Source of the DNA: Clavibacter californiensis
Lineage (GTDB): Bacteria > Actinomycetota > Actinomycetes > Actinomycetales > Microbacteriaceae
Length of the DNA: 64,000 bases
Direction: 5' to 3'
Assembly: GCF_021952865.1 (NCBI RefSeq)
Contig: NZ_CP040792.1
Span: 1,612,001 to 1,676,000, forward strand
Below are positions 37,001-43,882 of this stretch, piece after piece. The notes under the pieces are model-generated. The model saw only the letters and a list, made by a program, of their open reading frames with translations, was not told where the DNA came from and did no database searches. The position numbers and the translations under genes are program-made. Within the stretch, counting starts at the first letter, position 1. Each line of letters starts with the position of its first letter.

Positions 37001-37356
37001 AGGAGGTCGAGGTCGAGATCCACATGGAGCTCGCCGGCCAGGTCGTCATCTGCAAGATCGACGCCGTGTTCCTCATCGACGGCCGCTACCGCGTCGTCGA
37101 CTGGAAGACCGGCCGCACCCCGAAGGACGCCGCCGACCTCGAGCTCAAGCAGCTCCAGCTCGCGCTCTACCGCCTCGCGTTCGCGAAGTGGCGGGGCATC
37201 GACCCCGACCTCATCGACGCCGAGTTCTACTTCGTCGCGGACGACCGGTCGCTGAAGCCCGAGCGGCTCTACTCCGAGGAGGACCTCGTGGCGCTCTGGT
37301 CGGGTGCGCGCACGCCGGACGCGTCGCGCGCGCCGTCGGGGGAGACCGTGGGCTGA
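34081..37356 (+). CDS. adnB: AdnB-like helicase-nuclease subunit
   Basis: A 1091-residue lead motor of AdnAB. Helicase motifs: VVAGAGSGKTETM near residue 54, LGLTFTRKAAGEL, VLLDEYQDTSVVQ near 288, VGDPHQSIYGWRGA near 318, ILTIHGSKGLEWD near 671, AYVAITRTRSDLLL near 760. Nuclease: GTLFHGWVEARYG, CKIDAVFLIDGR, VVDWKTGR near 1006, QLQLALYRLAF. GTG 34081 overlaps the adnA stop; ATG 34135 (MVSARRIADALDL) is an alternative. The frame is open far upstream inside adnA without homology. The last 88 bp overlap the convergent phosphotransferase-like gene. Confidence 0.93.
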   Translation: MSGAEATGVGATGAVGGGMVSARRIADALDLPSPTEQQRRVIESPLEPGLVVAGAGSGKTETMASRVVWLLANGHVGVEEILGLTFTRKAAGELGVRIRARIEQLQQAGLAAVPAGAFATPTVQTYNAFANGIFRDSATLIGRESESVVLTEASAWQLARRLVVESTDPRLLELGRGVDPITQAVISLSRAMSENVADPAEVVRLAGSFTGLEELPFGSARIRKAPAAEAVAAVGALPPLVDLAVRFQEEKTRRGLVEYSDQVAFALAICERVPQVVAEHRTRFRVVLLDEYQDTSVVQTRLLSTLFGGTPVMAVGDPHQSIYGWRGASAANLARFGADFAPAGASAADVPVYALSTSWRNPASVLGAANRIVEPLTAASRIPVARLEPRPDAGDGRLDVAYAETVADEAASVAAWFADRLRQTGSDGRPRSAAMLCRSLKGVEPFTTALADLGVPFRVLGLGGLLDQPAVVDLVCVLRVLHDPTAGSELVRLLTGARWRIGTKDVHALSRVASWLMSRDHAQKPLAVEVRDGLRASVVPDEVGSVVDALDFVVDARDGHTALAGFSDEGLARLRAAGRQLQVLRSRVGLDLVDLVTVVQQELLLDIEVAANETDPLGRASLEAFTEQVAGYLQGDSAGTLGPFLAWLAEAERRDNLAPRTEEPEPGTVQILTIHGSKGLEWDVVAVPRMVEGELPGTLREKRGWVAFGALPFEFRGDSAELPSLAWRGLESQKAFAEAMEAFGEELEERNAAEQRRLAYVAITRTRSDLLLSGSFWSTQQKPRGPGAFLREIQQVGLIAPDALPQAPELEANPLEPGSARVAWPLPPLGPREARVRAAAEAVASADPQAETVWTRDIDLLLAERDARARDAELVDLPTRIPASRFKDFVSDPAGVAARLRRPMPERPYRQTRLGTLFHGWVEARYGPAGTADVIDASGVELDADPTEPPVEQEDLDRLRATFEASEWASRKPEEVEVEIHMELAGQVVICKIDAVFLIDGRYRVVDWKTGRTPKDAADLELKQLQLALYRLAFAKWRGIDPDLIDAEFYFVADDRSLKPERLYSEEDLVALWSGARTPDASRAPSGETVG

Positions 37357-38345
37357 GGCCGGGAGTCGAGCATCTCCTCGACCTGGTCCACGTCCATCAC
37401 CGGCAGCGTCTCGTGCGCGATGCGCTGGCCCTCGTCGGCGCGCACCGTGTCGACGAGCGCGCTGAGCATGTTCACGGCGTCGTCGATGATGCCCTGGTTC
37501 CGCGTGTCCGTCCCGTGCAGCAGCCAGCGGGCGATCTCCAGCTCCGCGTAGAGGAGCGCGCGCTGCTTGAGCTGGCGGTCGACCGTCACGTGGTGCGCCT
37601 GGTTGTAGGCGCGGAAGACGCTCTCGGCGACGTGCTCGGCGCGCGCGCCCAGCACCCAGTGCAGGTCGTGCGCGGGGTCGGCGACGCGCAGCTCCGACCA
37701 GCCGATCATCCCGGTCACGTCGTCGCCGTCGACGAGGAACGAGGAGGCCTGCACTGCGCCGTTGACGACCGCGGGCTGGAACTGCCAGAGCGAGGCGTCG
37801 TCGAGCGCCTCCTCCCAGCGCGAGAGGAGCAGGCTCGGCACGAGCGCGGTGGCGGCGGCCCGGTCGATGAGGGCCGCGGTCTGGCTGTGGATCTCCGCGG
37901 CCGAGAGCACGGGCAGCCCCGCGTCGGCGACGAACCCGGTCGGCAGGCTGTGCACGGCGGACACGGCGGCGCCGATCGAGCGCGCCAGGCCGTCGCCCGC
38001 GGGGATCTCGTCGAGCGAGATGACGCGGCCGGGCACGTGCCCGTAGACGAACCCCCGGGTCGGCTTGATGGGCGCCTGCCCCAGGAACTCGGGCACCTGG
38101 AACGGCAGCCGCGAGCGGATCCCGGTGCTCAGCGCCCGGAGCGCCACGAGGTCCGCGGACTGCTCGGACTCGGCGGCCTGCGTGGTCGGGACGCGCACGA
38201 GGAGCTCGCGGCCGTCTCGCGTGGAGAGGAGCGCCGACTCGAAGTCGCCCGCGCCGCCGGCCGTGAACGGGGTGCTGCGGACCACGTCGAGCCCCGAGAC
38301 GGCCGAGGTCGCCAACGCGGCTAGAGTGAGGTGGGATCTGGCCAT
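37269..38345 (-). CDS. Degenerate APH/choline-kinase-like protein
   Basis: A 358-residue protein with the overall layout of aminoglycoside/macrolide phosphotransferases: N-lobe (ESALLSTRDGRELLVRVP), then FVYGHVPGR and the C-lobe. The catalytic loop HGDxxxxN is replaced by NGAVQASSF (residues 195-203), and the metal-binding Asp of the DxD/IDW motif is replaced in GMIGWSELRVADPAHDL (212-228). It is therefore probably not an active kinase, though it may bind a ligand or partner. The C-terminus reaches 88 bp into the 3' end of adnB on the other strand. TAACCT 7 nt before ATG 38345 suggests leaderless expression. Confidence 0.8.
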   Translation of the reverse strand: MARSHLTLAALATSAVSGLDVVRSTPFTAGGAGDFESALLSTRDGRELLVRVPTTQAAESEQSADLVALRALSTGIRSRLPFQVPEFLGQAPIKPTRGFVYGHVPGRVISLDEIPAGDGLARSIGAAVSAVHSLPTGFVADAGLPVLSAAEIHSQTAALIDRAAATALVPSLLLSRWEEALDDASLWQFQPAVVNGAVQASSFLVDGDDVTGMIGWSELRVADPAHDLHWVLGARAEHVAESVFRAYNQAHHVTVDRQLKQRALLYAELEIARWLLHGTDTRNQGIIDDAVNMLSALVDTVRADEGQRIAHETLPVMDVDQVEEMLDSRPQPTVSPDGARDASGVRAPDQSATRSSSE

Positions 38346-38352
38346 GCCTTAC

Positions 38353-38358
38353 AGGTTA
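38353..38358 (-). promoter_or_regulatory. -10 hexamer TAACCT for the phosphotransferase-like gene
   Basis: TAACCT on the minus strand, 7 nt before ATG 38345, one nt longer than the other leaderless sites here. Confidence 0.5.
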
Positions 38359-38479
38359 GGTCGCTGGGAGCCCTCCGTCTCACCGCGCCACGCGCTTCCG
38401 GCCCCGCGCACCGTGGGCGGAGCTCGACGCATGGCGTCCCGCCCCTCGGCCCGTCCGCCCTCGAAGTCGATTGGTCCCC

Positions 38480-39433
38480 GTGCTCGACAGCTTCCTCTCC
38501 CGCCTGCCCCTGTCCCGCGAGGGCGTCGACCGCGACGGCCTGCACCGGGACTCGCCCGCCCTCTTCGACGAGCTGTGGGCGGATCCCTCCACACGCGTCC
38601 TCGCCCTGCACGGACACCGCGCGCTGGGATCCGCGGCCGACGGCCGCGCCGCGCTCGACCTGCTCCCGGTCGACCGGGTCACCGCCGCGACCGTCCGCAT
38701 CTACCTCGGCCGCACGACCGTCGCGCACGAGGGGGAGCCCGTCGGCACGCCCGTCGTCGCCGCGGTCCTCACCGACGCCGCGGCGGCCGAGCTCGCGCCC
38801 GCCGAGGAGCGCTGGCTGGAGCTGCGCACGACCGCGACGCAGCTCGACGACCGCGACGCCGCGCTGTTCACGGGAGCGCTCGCGACCGCGAACTGGCACG
38901 CCTCCCACCCGTTCTCGCCGAAGACGGGCGAGCCCACCGTGGTCGAGCAGGGCGGCTGGGTGCGCCGCGCCCCCTCCGACGGCTCGCAGGTCTTCCCCCG
39001 CACCGACGCTGCCGTGATCATGGGCGTCGTGGATGCGGACGACCGCCTCCTCCTCGGCGCCAACGCCATGTGGGGCGGCGACCGCTACTCGCTGCTCGCG
39101 GGCTTCGTCGAGCCGGGCGAGTCGTTCGAGGCGGCCGTGAAGCGCGAGGTGCTGGAGGAGTCGGGCGTCACCGTCGAGGATCCTCGCTACCTGGGCAGCC
39201 AGCCGTGGCCGTTCCCCGCGTCCGTCATGGTCGGCTTCCTGGCGCGCGTCTCCGCGTCGAGCGGACCCGCGACGCCGGACGGCGTCGAGATCGTCGACCT
39301 GCGCTGGTTCAGCCGCGAGGAGCTGCGCGCGTCGCTCGGCGAGATCGCGCTGCCCGGCCCGTCGTCCATCGCGCGCGCCATCATCGAGGAGTGGTACGGC
39401 GGACCCCTCGAGGACGGCGAGCGGGAGTGGTGA
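38480..39433 (+). CDS. nudC: NudC-like NAD+/NADH diphosphatase (NUDIX)
   Basis: A 317-residue protein with the NUDIX box GFVEPGESF followed by REVLEESG at residues 208-230 and the NudC specificity motif SQPWPFPAS downstream. These hydrolyse NAD(H), or NAD caps on RNA in some bacteria. The four zinc cysteines usually placed before VFPRTDAAVI are absent: that segment (GEPTVVEQGGWVRRAPSDG) has no Cys. The start was taken as GTG 38480; TTG 38471 is an alternative. It lies 10 bp before the UvrD2-like gene, forming a two-gene unit as in Mycobacterium. Confidence 0.88.
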   Translation: MLDSFLSRLPLSREGVDRDGLHRDSPALFDELWADPSTRVLALHGHRALGSAADGRAALDLLPVDRVTAATVRIYLGRTTVAHEGEPVGTPVVAAVLTDAAAAELAPAEERWLELRTTATQLDDRDAALFTGALATANWHASHPFSPKTGEPTVVEQGGWVRRAPSDGSQVFPRTDAAVIMGVVDADDRLLLGANAMWGGDRYSLLAGFVEPGESFEAAVKREVLEESGVTVEDPRYLGSQPWPFPASVMVGFLARVSASSGPATPDGVEIVDLRWFSREELRASLGEIALPGPSSIARAIIEEWYGGPLEDGEREW

Positions 39434-39443
39434 TCCGCCGATC

Positions 39444-41357
39444 GTGACCGACCAGCTCGTCCCCGGCACACCCGGACGCGACCCCTACGGGTCGGCCGCG
39501 TCGGCTGCCCTCCCCGCACCCGTCTCCCTCGGCCCCGCGACCGCGGACGAGCCCGTGGAGGAGGCGCCGTCCGCCGAGTCCCTGCTCGAGGCGCTCGACG
39601 ACCAGCAGCGGCTCGCCGCGCAGGCGCTCCTCGGGCCCGTCGTCGTGCTCGCGGGGGCCGGCACGGGCAAGACGCGGGCCATCACGCACCGCATCGCGTA
39701 CGGGATCCAGGCCGGCGTGTACCCGCCGAACCGCGTCATGGCGCTCACCTTCACCTCGCGCGCCGCGGCGGAGCTCCGCGGTCGCCTGCGCGAGCTCGGC
39801 GCCGGACCCGTGGCCGCGCGCACCTTCCACGCCGCGGCCCTCAAGCAGCTCAACTTCTTCTGGCCGCAGGTGGTGGGCGGCACGATGCCGCGTCTCATCG
39901 AGAGCAAGGGGCGGATGCTCGGCCACGCCGCCGAGTCGCTCCGACTCCGCCTCGACACGGCCGCGCTCCGCGACATGGCCGCCGAGGTCGAGTGGCGCAA
40001 GGTCTCGATGATCTCCGTCGAGCAGTACGGCCTCGCCGCGCGCACCACGCGCACGCTGCCGCCGCAGCTCGACGCCGACCAGGCCGTCGCGCTCCTGCAG
40101 GCCTACGAGGACATCAAGGACCAGCGCCGCCAGCTCGACTTCGAGGACGTGCTGCTCGCGACCGCGGGCATGATCGAGGCGGAGCCCTGGGTCGCGCAGC
40201 AGGTGCGCGAGCAGTACCGCTTCTTCGTGGTCGACGAGTACCAGGACGTCTCGCCGCTGCAGCAGACGATCCTCGACCTCTGGATGGGCGACCGCCGCGA
40301 CCTCTGCGTGGTCGGCGACGCGAGCCAGACCATCTACTCGTTCGCGGGCGCGAAGAGCGCCTACCTCCTCGACTTCGCGTCGCGCTTCCCCGAGGCGACG
40401 GTCGTGCGGCTGGAGCGGAACTACCGGTCGACCTCGGGCATCACGGAGGCGGCGAACCGGCTGATGCGCGGCCGGCCGGGCGCTCTCACGCTCGTGTCGG
40501 CGGACGCGGATCCGGACGGCGACGGCACGGGTACGGCCTCCCCGCGCGCGAGGGGCCGCGGATCCGCCGCCGTCCCCGGCCGCGGCGAGGGCTTCCGCGC
40601 GCCGCAGGTGAGCGCGTTCCCGTCCGACGGCGCCGAGGCGCGCGCGATCGCGGGGGCGATCGCCCAGCAGATCGGCTCGGGGATCGCGCCCGAGGACATC
40701 GCCGTGCTGTACCGCATGAACGGCCAGTCCGCGGTGCTCGAGCAGGCGCTCGGCGACGCGGGCGTCAGCTACCAGGTGCGCGGATCCCAGCGGTTCTTCG
40801 ACCGCCCCGAGATCAAGCAGGCGCTCCTGGCGCTCCGCGGGGCGTCCGTCTCCATCTCCGGCGAGCCGCTCTTCAAGTCGGTGAGCGACGTGCTCCGCGG
40901 CCTCGGCTGGAGCCAGGCGCCGCCGGAGCAGCCGGGTGCCGTGCGCGACCGCTGGGAGTCGCTCGACGCCATCATGGGCCTCGCCGAGCGGATGCCCGCG
41001 GGCAGCACCTTCCGCGCCTTCACGGACGAGCTGCTCGAGCGGCAGGCGGGCCAGCACGAGCCGACCGTCTCGGCCGTCACCCTCGCGACTCTGCACTCCG
41101 CCAAGGGCCTCGAGTGGGAGCACGTCTACCTGATGGGCCTCAGCGAGGGGCTCGTGCCCATCAGCTACGCGCAGACGCTCGAGGCGGTGGACGAGGAGCG
41201 CCGCCTGCTCTATGTGGGGATCACGCGCGCGCGCTCCGGGCTGCGGCTGTCCTGGAGCCGGAGCGGACCGCACCGATCGGGGCAGCGGGAGCCGTCGCGG
41301 TTCCTGGCAGAGCTCGACACCCGCATCGCGGGTGGGGGCGCGAAGCGCGGCGCGTGA
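39444..41357 (+). CDS. uvrD2: UvrD2-like ATP-dependent DNA helicase
   Basis: A 637-residue superfamily 1A helicase. Motifs: LAGAGTGKTRAITHRI near residue 68, [28 protein letters not shown] near 262, GDASQTIYSFAGA near 291, ERNYRST, ATLHSAKGLEWEHVYLMG near 550, LLYVGITRARSGLRLS near 590. The extra domain seen in Mycobacterium UvrD2 (tetracysteine motif and C-terminal HRDC) is not present; the protein ends soon after motif VI. GTG 39444 is 10 bp after nudC. The 3' 137 bp overlap the convergent ThiF-like gene. Confidence 0.9.
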   Translation: MTDQLVPGTPGRDPYGSAASAALPAPVSLGPATADEPVEEAPSAESLLEALDDQQRLAAQALLGPVVVLAGAGTGKTRAITHRIAYGIQAGVYPPNRVMALTFTSRAAAELRGRLRELGAGPVAARTFHAAALKQLNFFWPQVVGGTMPRLIESKGRMLGHAAESLRLRLDTAALRDMAAEVEWRKVSMISVEQYGLAARTTRTLPPQLDADQAVALLQAYEDIKDQRRQLDFEDVLLATAGMIEAEPWVAQQVREQYRFFVVDEYQDVSPLQQTILDLWMGDRRDLCVVGDASQTIYSFAGAKSAYLLDFASRFPEATVVRLERNYRSTSGITEAANRLMRGRPGALTLVSADADPDGDGTGTASPRARGRGSAAVPGRGEGFRAPQVSAFPSDGAEARAIAGAIAQQIGSGIAPEDIAVLYRMNGQSAVLEQALGDAGVSYQVRGSQRFFDRPEIKQALLALRGASVSISGEPLFKSVSDVLRGLGWSQAPPEQPGAVRDRWESLDAIMGLAERMPAGSTFRAFTDELLERQAGQHEPTVSAVTLATLHSAKGLEWEHVYLMGLSEGLVPISYAQTLEAVDEERRLLYVGITRARSGLRLSWSRSGPHRSGQREPSRFLAELDTRIAGGGAKRGA

Positions 41358-42108
41358 CCCGTCCCGTCCGCACGTCGAGCACCGCCTGGTGCGTCGGGAG
41401 CGCGTTCTCGCCCGTCGTGAGCAGGCGGTCGGCGGGCCGCGCCGCGAGGGCCGCGAGCTCGGCGGGCACGAGCCCCTGCTCGGATCCGCTGTCGCGCCCG
41501 AGCAGCTGGGCCGCGATGGCGGGCCATGCCGGATCCGCGTCCCGGCGTGCGAGGTCGAGGCAGTAGCAGCAGACCGTGCGCCCGGGCTCGACGAGCGGGC
41601 CGACGACGGCGTGCCGGTCGCCGAGGACCGCCGGCAGGTGCGGGACGTCCTCCCGGGACCAGCGTCCGTAGGCGGCCGGGGCGATGGCGAAGTGCGCGAC
41701 GATCACGGCGAGGGCGGTGCGCGGATCCGCGTCGCCGGCCATCTGCCGCGGGGCCACGTCGTGCCCGGCGCGGGCGAGGGCGTCGGCGATGCGGTCGGGG
41801 GTCGGTCCGCCGCCCACGATCGCGACCGGTCCGGTGCGCGCGCGGCGGGAGAGGTCCTCGTCGCGGGGCGGCAGGAGCGCGGGCCGCACCAGGTCGAGCA
41901 GCTGCGTGACGTGCGCGGGCGTGGCGCCCTCCGTCGCCGCGATCATGTCGAGCCCGCCGCGGCTGATGCCGCGACCGAGCGCGTCGAGCAGCCGTTCGTC
42001 GAGCCGCGACACGGCGCTGAGCACCACGGGCGGACGGTCGACGCCGAGCTGGAGGGAGTCCGGCGTGCGCCAGACGAGCGGGAGGCGGGGATCGAGTCGG
42101 ATGGCCAT
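41221..42108 (-). CDS. TOMM cyclodehydratase/ThiF-like protein (orphan)
   Basis: A 295-residue protein beginning MAIRLDPRLPLVWRTPDSLQ. An N-terminal winged-helix/RRE-like segment is followed by a truncated Rossmann strand (PVAIVGGGPTPDRIADALAR, residues 94-113) and a four-cysteine pattern, C180/C181/C183 in VCCYCLDL and C262/C264 in HPRCGC, as in the ThiF-like part of azoline-forming cyclodehydratases. I recall such proteins conserved between UvrD2 and the DUF2342 protease in actinobacteria. No YcaO partner or precursor peptide is present nearby, so a core cellular role is as likely as peptide modification. It overlaps the uvrD2 3' end by 137 bp. Confidence 0.72.
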   Translation of the reverse strand: MAIRLDPRLPLVWRTPDSLQLGVDRPPVVLSAVSRLDERLLDALGRGISRGGLDMIAATEGATPAHVTQLLDLVRPALLPPRDEDLSRRARTGPVAIVGGGPTPDRIADALARAGHDVAPRQMAGDADPRTALAVIVAHFAIAPAAYGRWSREDVPHLPAVLGDRHAVVGPLVEPGRTVCCYCLDLARRDADPAWPAIAAQLLGRDSGSEQGLVPAELAALAARPADRLLTTGENALPTHQAVLDVRTGRVTRRASRPHPRCGCRALPGTATAPAAPIGAVRSGSRTAAARSARA

Positions 42109-42193
42109 GGGCGCGGAGAGTGCCCGACGGGCGCGGCTGGCGGGGAGCGCGTCCACAGATCCGAGGCGGGGAGGCACGGCCGGGTGGACGTGA

Positions 42194-42229
42194 GCGAGGC
42201 CGGCACCGCGGTGGCGGTGCCGGCCTCGC
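42194..42229 (-). terminator. Perfect 16-bp hairpin after the zincin_2 protease gene
   Basis: Arms 42194-42209 and 42214-42229 pair exactly around GGTG. It begins 26 bp after the stop of the minus-strand protease gene (42255) and separates it from the ThiF-like gene. Confidence 0.8.
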
Positions 42230-42254
42230 CGGGTGGTGCGGGTGCGGGTGCGGG

Positions 42255-43670
42255 TCAGACGGGGCGTGGATCCGTCCCGGGCGCGTCGTCCGGACCCTCG
42301 CCCGGCGTCTCGCCCGGCTCGGTCGCGCGACCCTGGCCGTCCTCGACGGGACGGCCGGCGTCGGATCCGCTCAGCAGGTCCTCGAGCGCCTGGTCGACCT
42401 CGTCGGGCTCCGGCTCGCCCTGCGTGAGCCGCGCGACGAGCGCATGCGGCGCGTCGATGTCCTCGGACGTCGGCAGCACGTCGGGGTGCGACCAGAGCGC
42501 GTCGCGCTGCTCCGCCCCGACGCCGTCGGTGACGGCCTGCCACATGGCCGCGGCCTCGCGCAGGCGGCGCGGCCGGAGCTCGAGGCCCACGAGCGTCGCG
42601 AACGCGGACTCGGCGGGACCGCCCGTCGCGCGGCGGCGGCGCACCGTCTCGGCGATGGCGGACGCGCGGGGGAGCCGCACGGTCGCGGCGGCGGTCACCA
42701 CGTCCACCCAGCCCTCGATGAGCGCCAGCATCGTCTCGAGGCGCGCGAGGGCGGCGAGCTGCGCGTCCGTCTTCGGCGGGATGAGGGATCCGTCGACCAT
42801 GGCCTGGCGGAGCTCCTCGGGGTTCGACGGGTCGAAGCCCTCGGCGAGCGACTCGAGCCGGTCGGTGTCGATGTGCACGCCCTTCGCGAACTCCGTGATG
42901 GAGGAGATGAGCTGCAGCCGCAGCCAGCGCGCGTGCCGGAAGAGGCGCGCGTGGGCGAGCTCCCGGACGGCCAGGTAGATCTGCACCTGGTCGTCGGAGA
43001 CGTCGATCCCCTCGCCGAACGCCTGGACGTTCTGCGGCAGGAGCGCGGCCTGCTGGTCGTCGAGGAGCGGGATGCCGACGTCGCCGCCGGAGACGACCTC
43101 CGTGGAGAGCTGCCCGACCACCTGGCCGAGCTGCATCGCGAATAGCGTGCCGCCGAGGTTCCGCATCATGCGCCCGGCGCCCGCGACCATGCCCTGCATC
43201 TCCTCGGGCGCGTTCTGCTGGAGGACCTCGGTGAGCGAGTCGGCGATGCTGAGCGCGACGGGCTCGGCGAGCTGGGTCCACACCGGCATCGTGAGCTCGG
43301 TCCACTGCGCGCGGGTGATGAGGCGCGGGGCGACCGTGAGCTGGCTGACGTACGTGACCTCGTCGAGCCACAGCGCCGCCACCTGGAACGCCTGGTCCAG
43401 CGGGGCGGACGCGGCGGCGGTGACCTGCGTCTGCTCGGCGGCGGCGAGCTGCCTGGCGCCCTCGCGGGCCACCTTCCAGTCGACGCCGTCGCCGGTGTTG
43501 GCGAGCGCGCCCTGCAGCTGCGCGAGGAGCTGGCGGACCATCTCGGGATCCTGCGGGAGGCCTGCGGCACCCGCGAGCTTGTCCGGGTCGATCTGCCCGT
43601 CGGCGCCGAGGAACCGCTCCAGCATGCGCCGGAACTCGTCCTCGGGGTTCGGGGTGGGCTCGTCGGCCAT
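42255..43670 (-). CDS. Zincin_2 (DUF2342) family putative metalloprotease
   Basis: A 471-residue member of the actinobacterial zinc-dependent metalloprotease family typified by Mycobacterium Rv3195. The conserved core includes WTELTMPVWTQLAEPVA, LGGTLFAMQLGQVVGQLS and IYLAVRELAHARLF. The last is where HExxH is expected; here the first His is Arg236 (RELAH), so catalysis is doubtful unless other ligands serve. It ends with an Asp/Glu/Pro-rich tail of about 45 residues. The ATG is preceded by GGGAGA. It is divergent from the PDZ/Lon-like protease gene. Confidence 0.83.
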   Translation of the reverse strand: MADEPTPNPEDEFRRMLERFLGADGQIDPDKLAGAAGLPQDPEMVRQLLAQLQGALANTGDGVDWKVAREGARQLAAAEQTQVTAAASAPLDQAFQVAALWLDEVTYVSQLTVAPRLITRAQWTELTMPVWTQLAEPVALSIADSLTEVLQQNAPEEMQGMVAGAGRMMRNLGGTLFAMQLGQVVGQLSTEVVSGGDVGIPLLDDQQAALLPQNVQAFGEGIDVSDDQVQIYLAVRELAHARLFRHARWLRLQLISSITEFAKGVHIDTDRLESLAEGFDPSNPEELRQAMVDGSLIPPKTDAQLAALARLETMLALIEGWVDVVTAAATVRLPRASAIAETVRRRRATGGPAESAFATLVGLELRPRRLREAAAMWQAVTDGVGAEQRDALWSHPDVLPTSEDIDAPHALVARLTQGEPEPDEVDQALEDLLSGSDAGRPVEDGQGRATEPGETPGEGPDDAPGTDPRPV

Positions 43671-43727
43671 GGAGGGTCTCCCGGGGGTCGAGGGGGTCCG
43701 GATCGCGGTGCCGCGGCCGGTGGATCC

Positions 43728-43733
43728 ACGCTA
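43728..43733 (-). promoter_or_regulatory. -10 hexamer TAGCGT for the zincin_2 gene
   Basis: TAGCGT on the minus strand gives a leader of about 50 nt that holds a Shine-Dalgarno before ATG 43670. Confidence 0.45.
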
Positions 43734-43767
43734 GCCCGCGCCCACGGGAAACCCATCCGCATTCGCC

Positions 43768-43773
43768 TAGGCT
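43768..43773 (+). promoter_or_regulatory. -10 hexamer TAGGCT for the PDZ/Lon-like gene
   Basis: TAGGCT in the divergent region. The transcript would have a leader of about 100 nt before ATG 43883. Confidence 0.4.
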
Positions 43774-43882
43774 GAGCCCTCGCGGCTTCCGCCTGCCGCG
43801 AACAGCGGCCTTGAGGGCCGCCCCGACGCCCGTCGACCGGCCGCCTCCCGGCCCGACGCGCCCCGACACCGAGGACATCCGG

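Noticed and set aside
38471-38479. TTG 38471 as start of the NudC-like gene
   Set aside because: GTG 38480 begins the VLDSFLSRLP homology-like N-terminus. TTG remains possible but has no supporting ribosome site.
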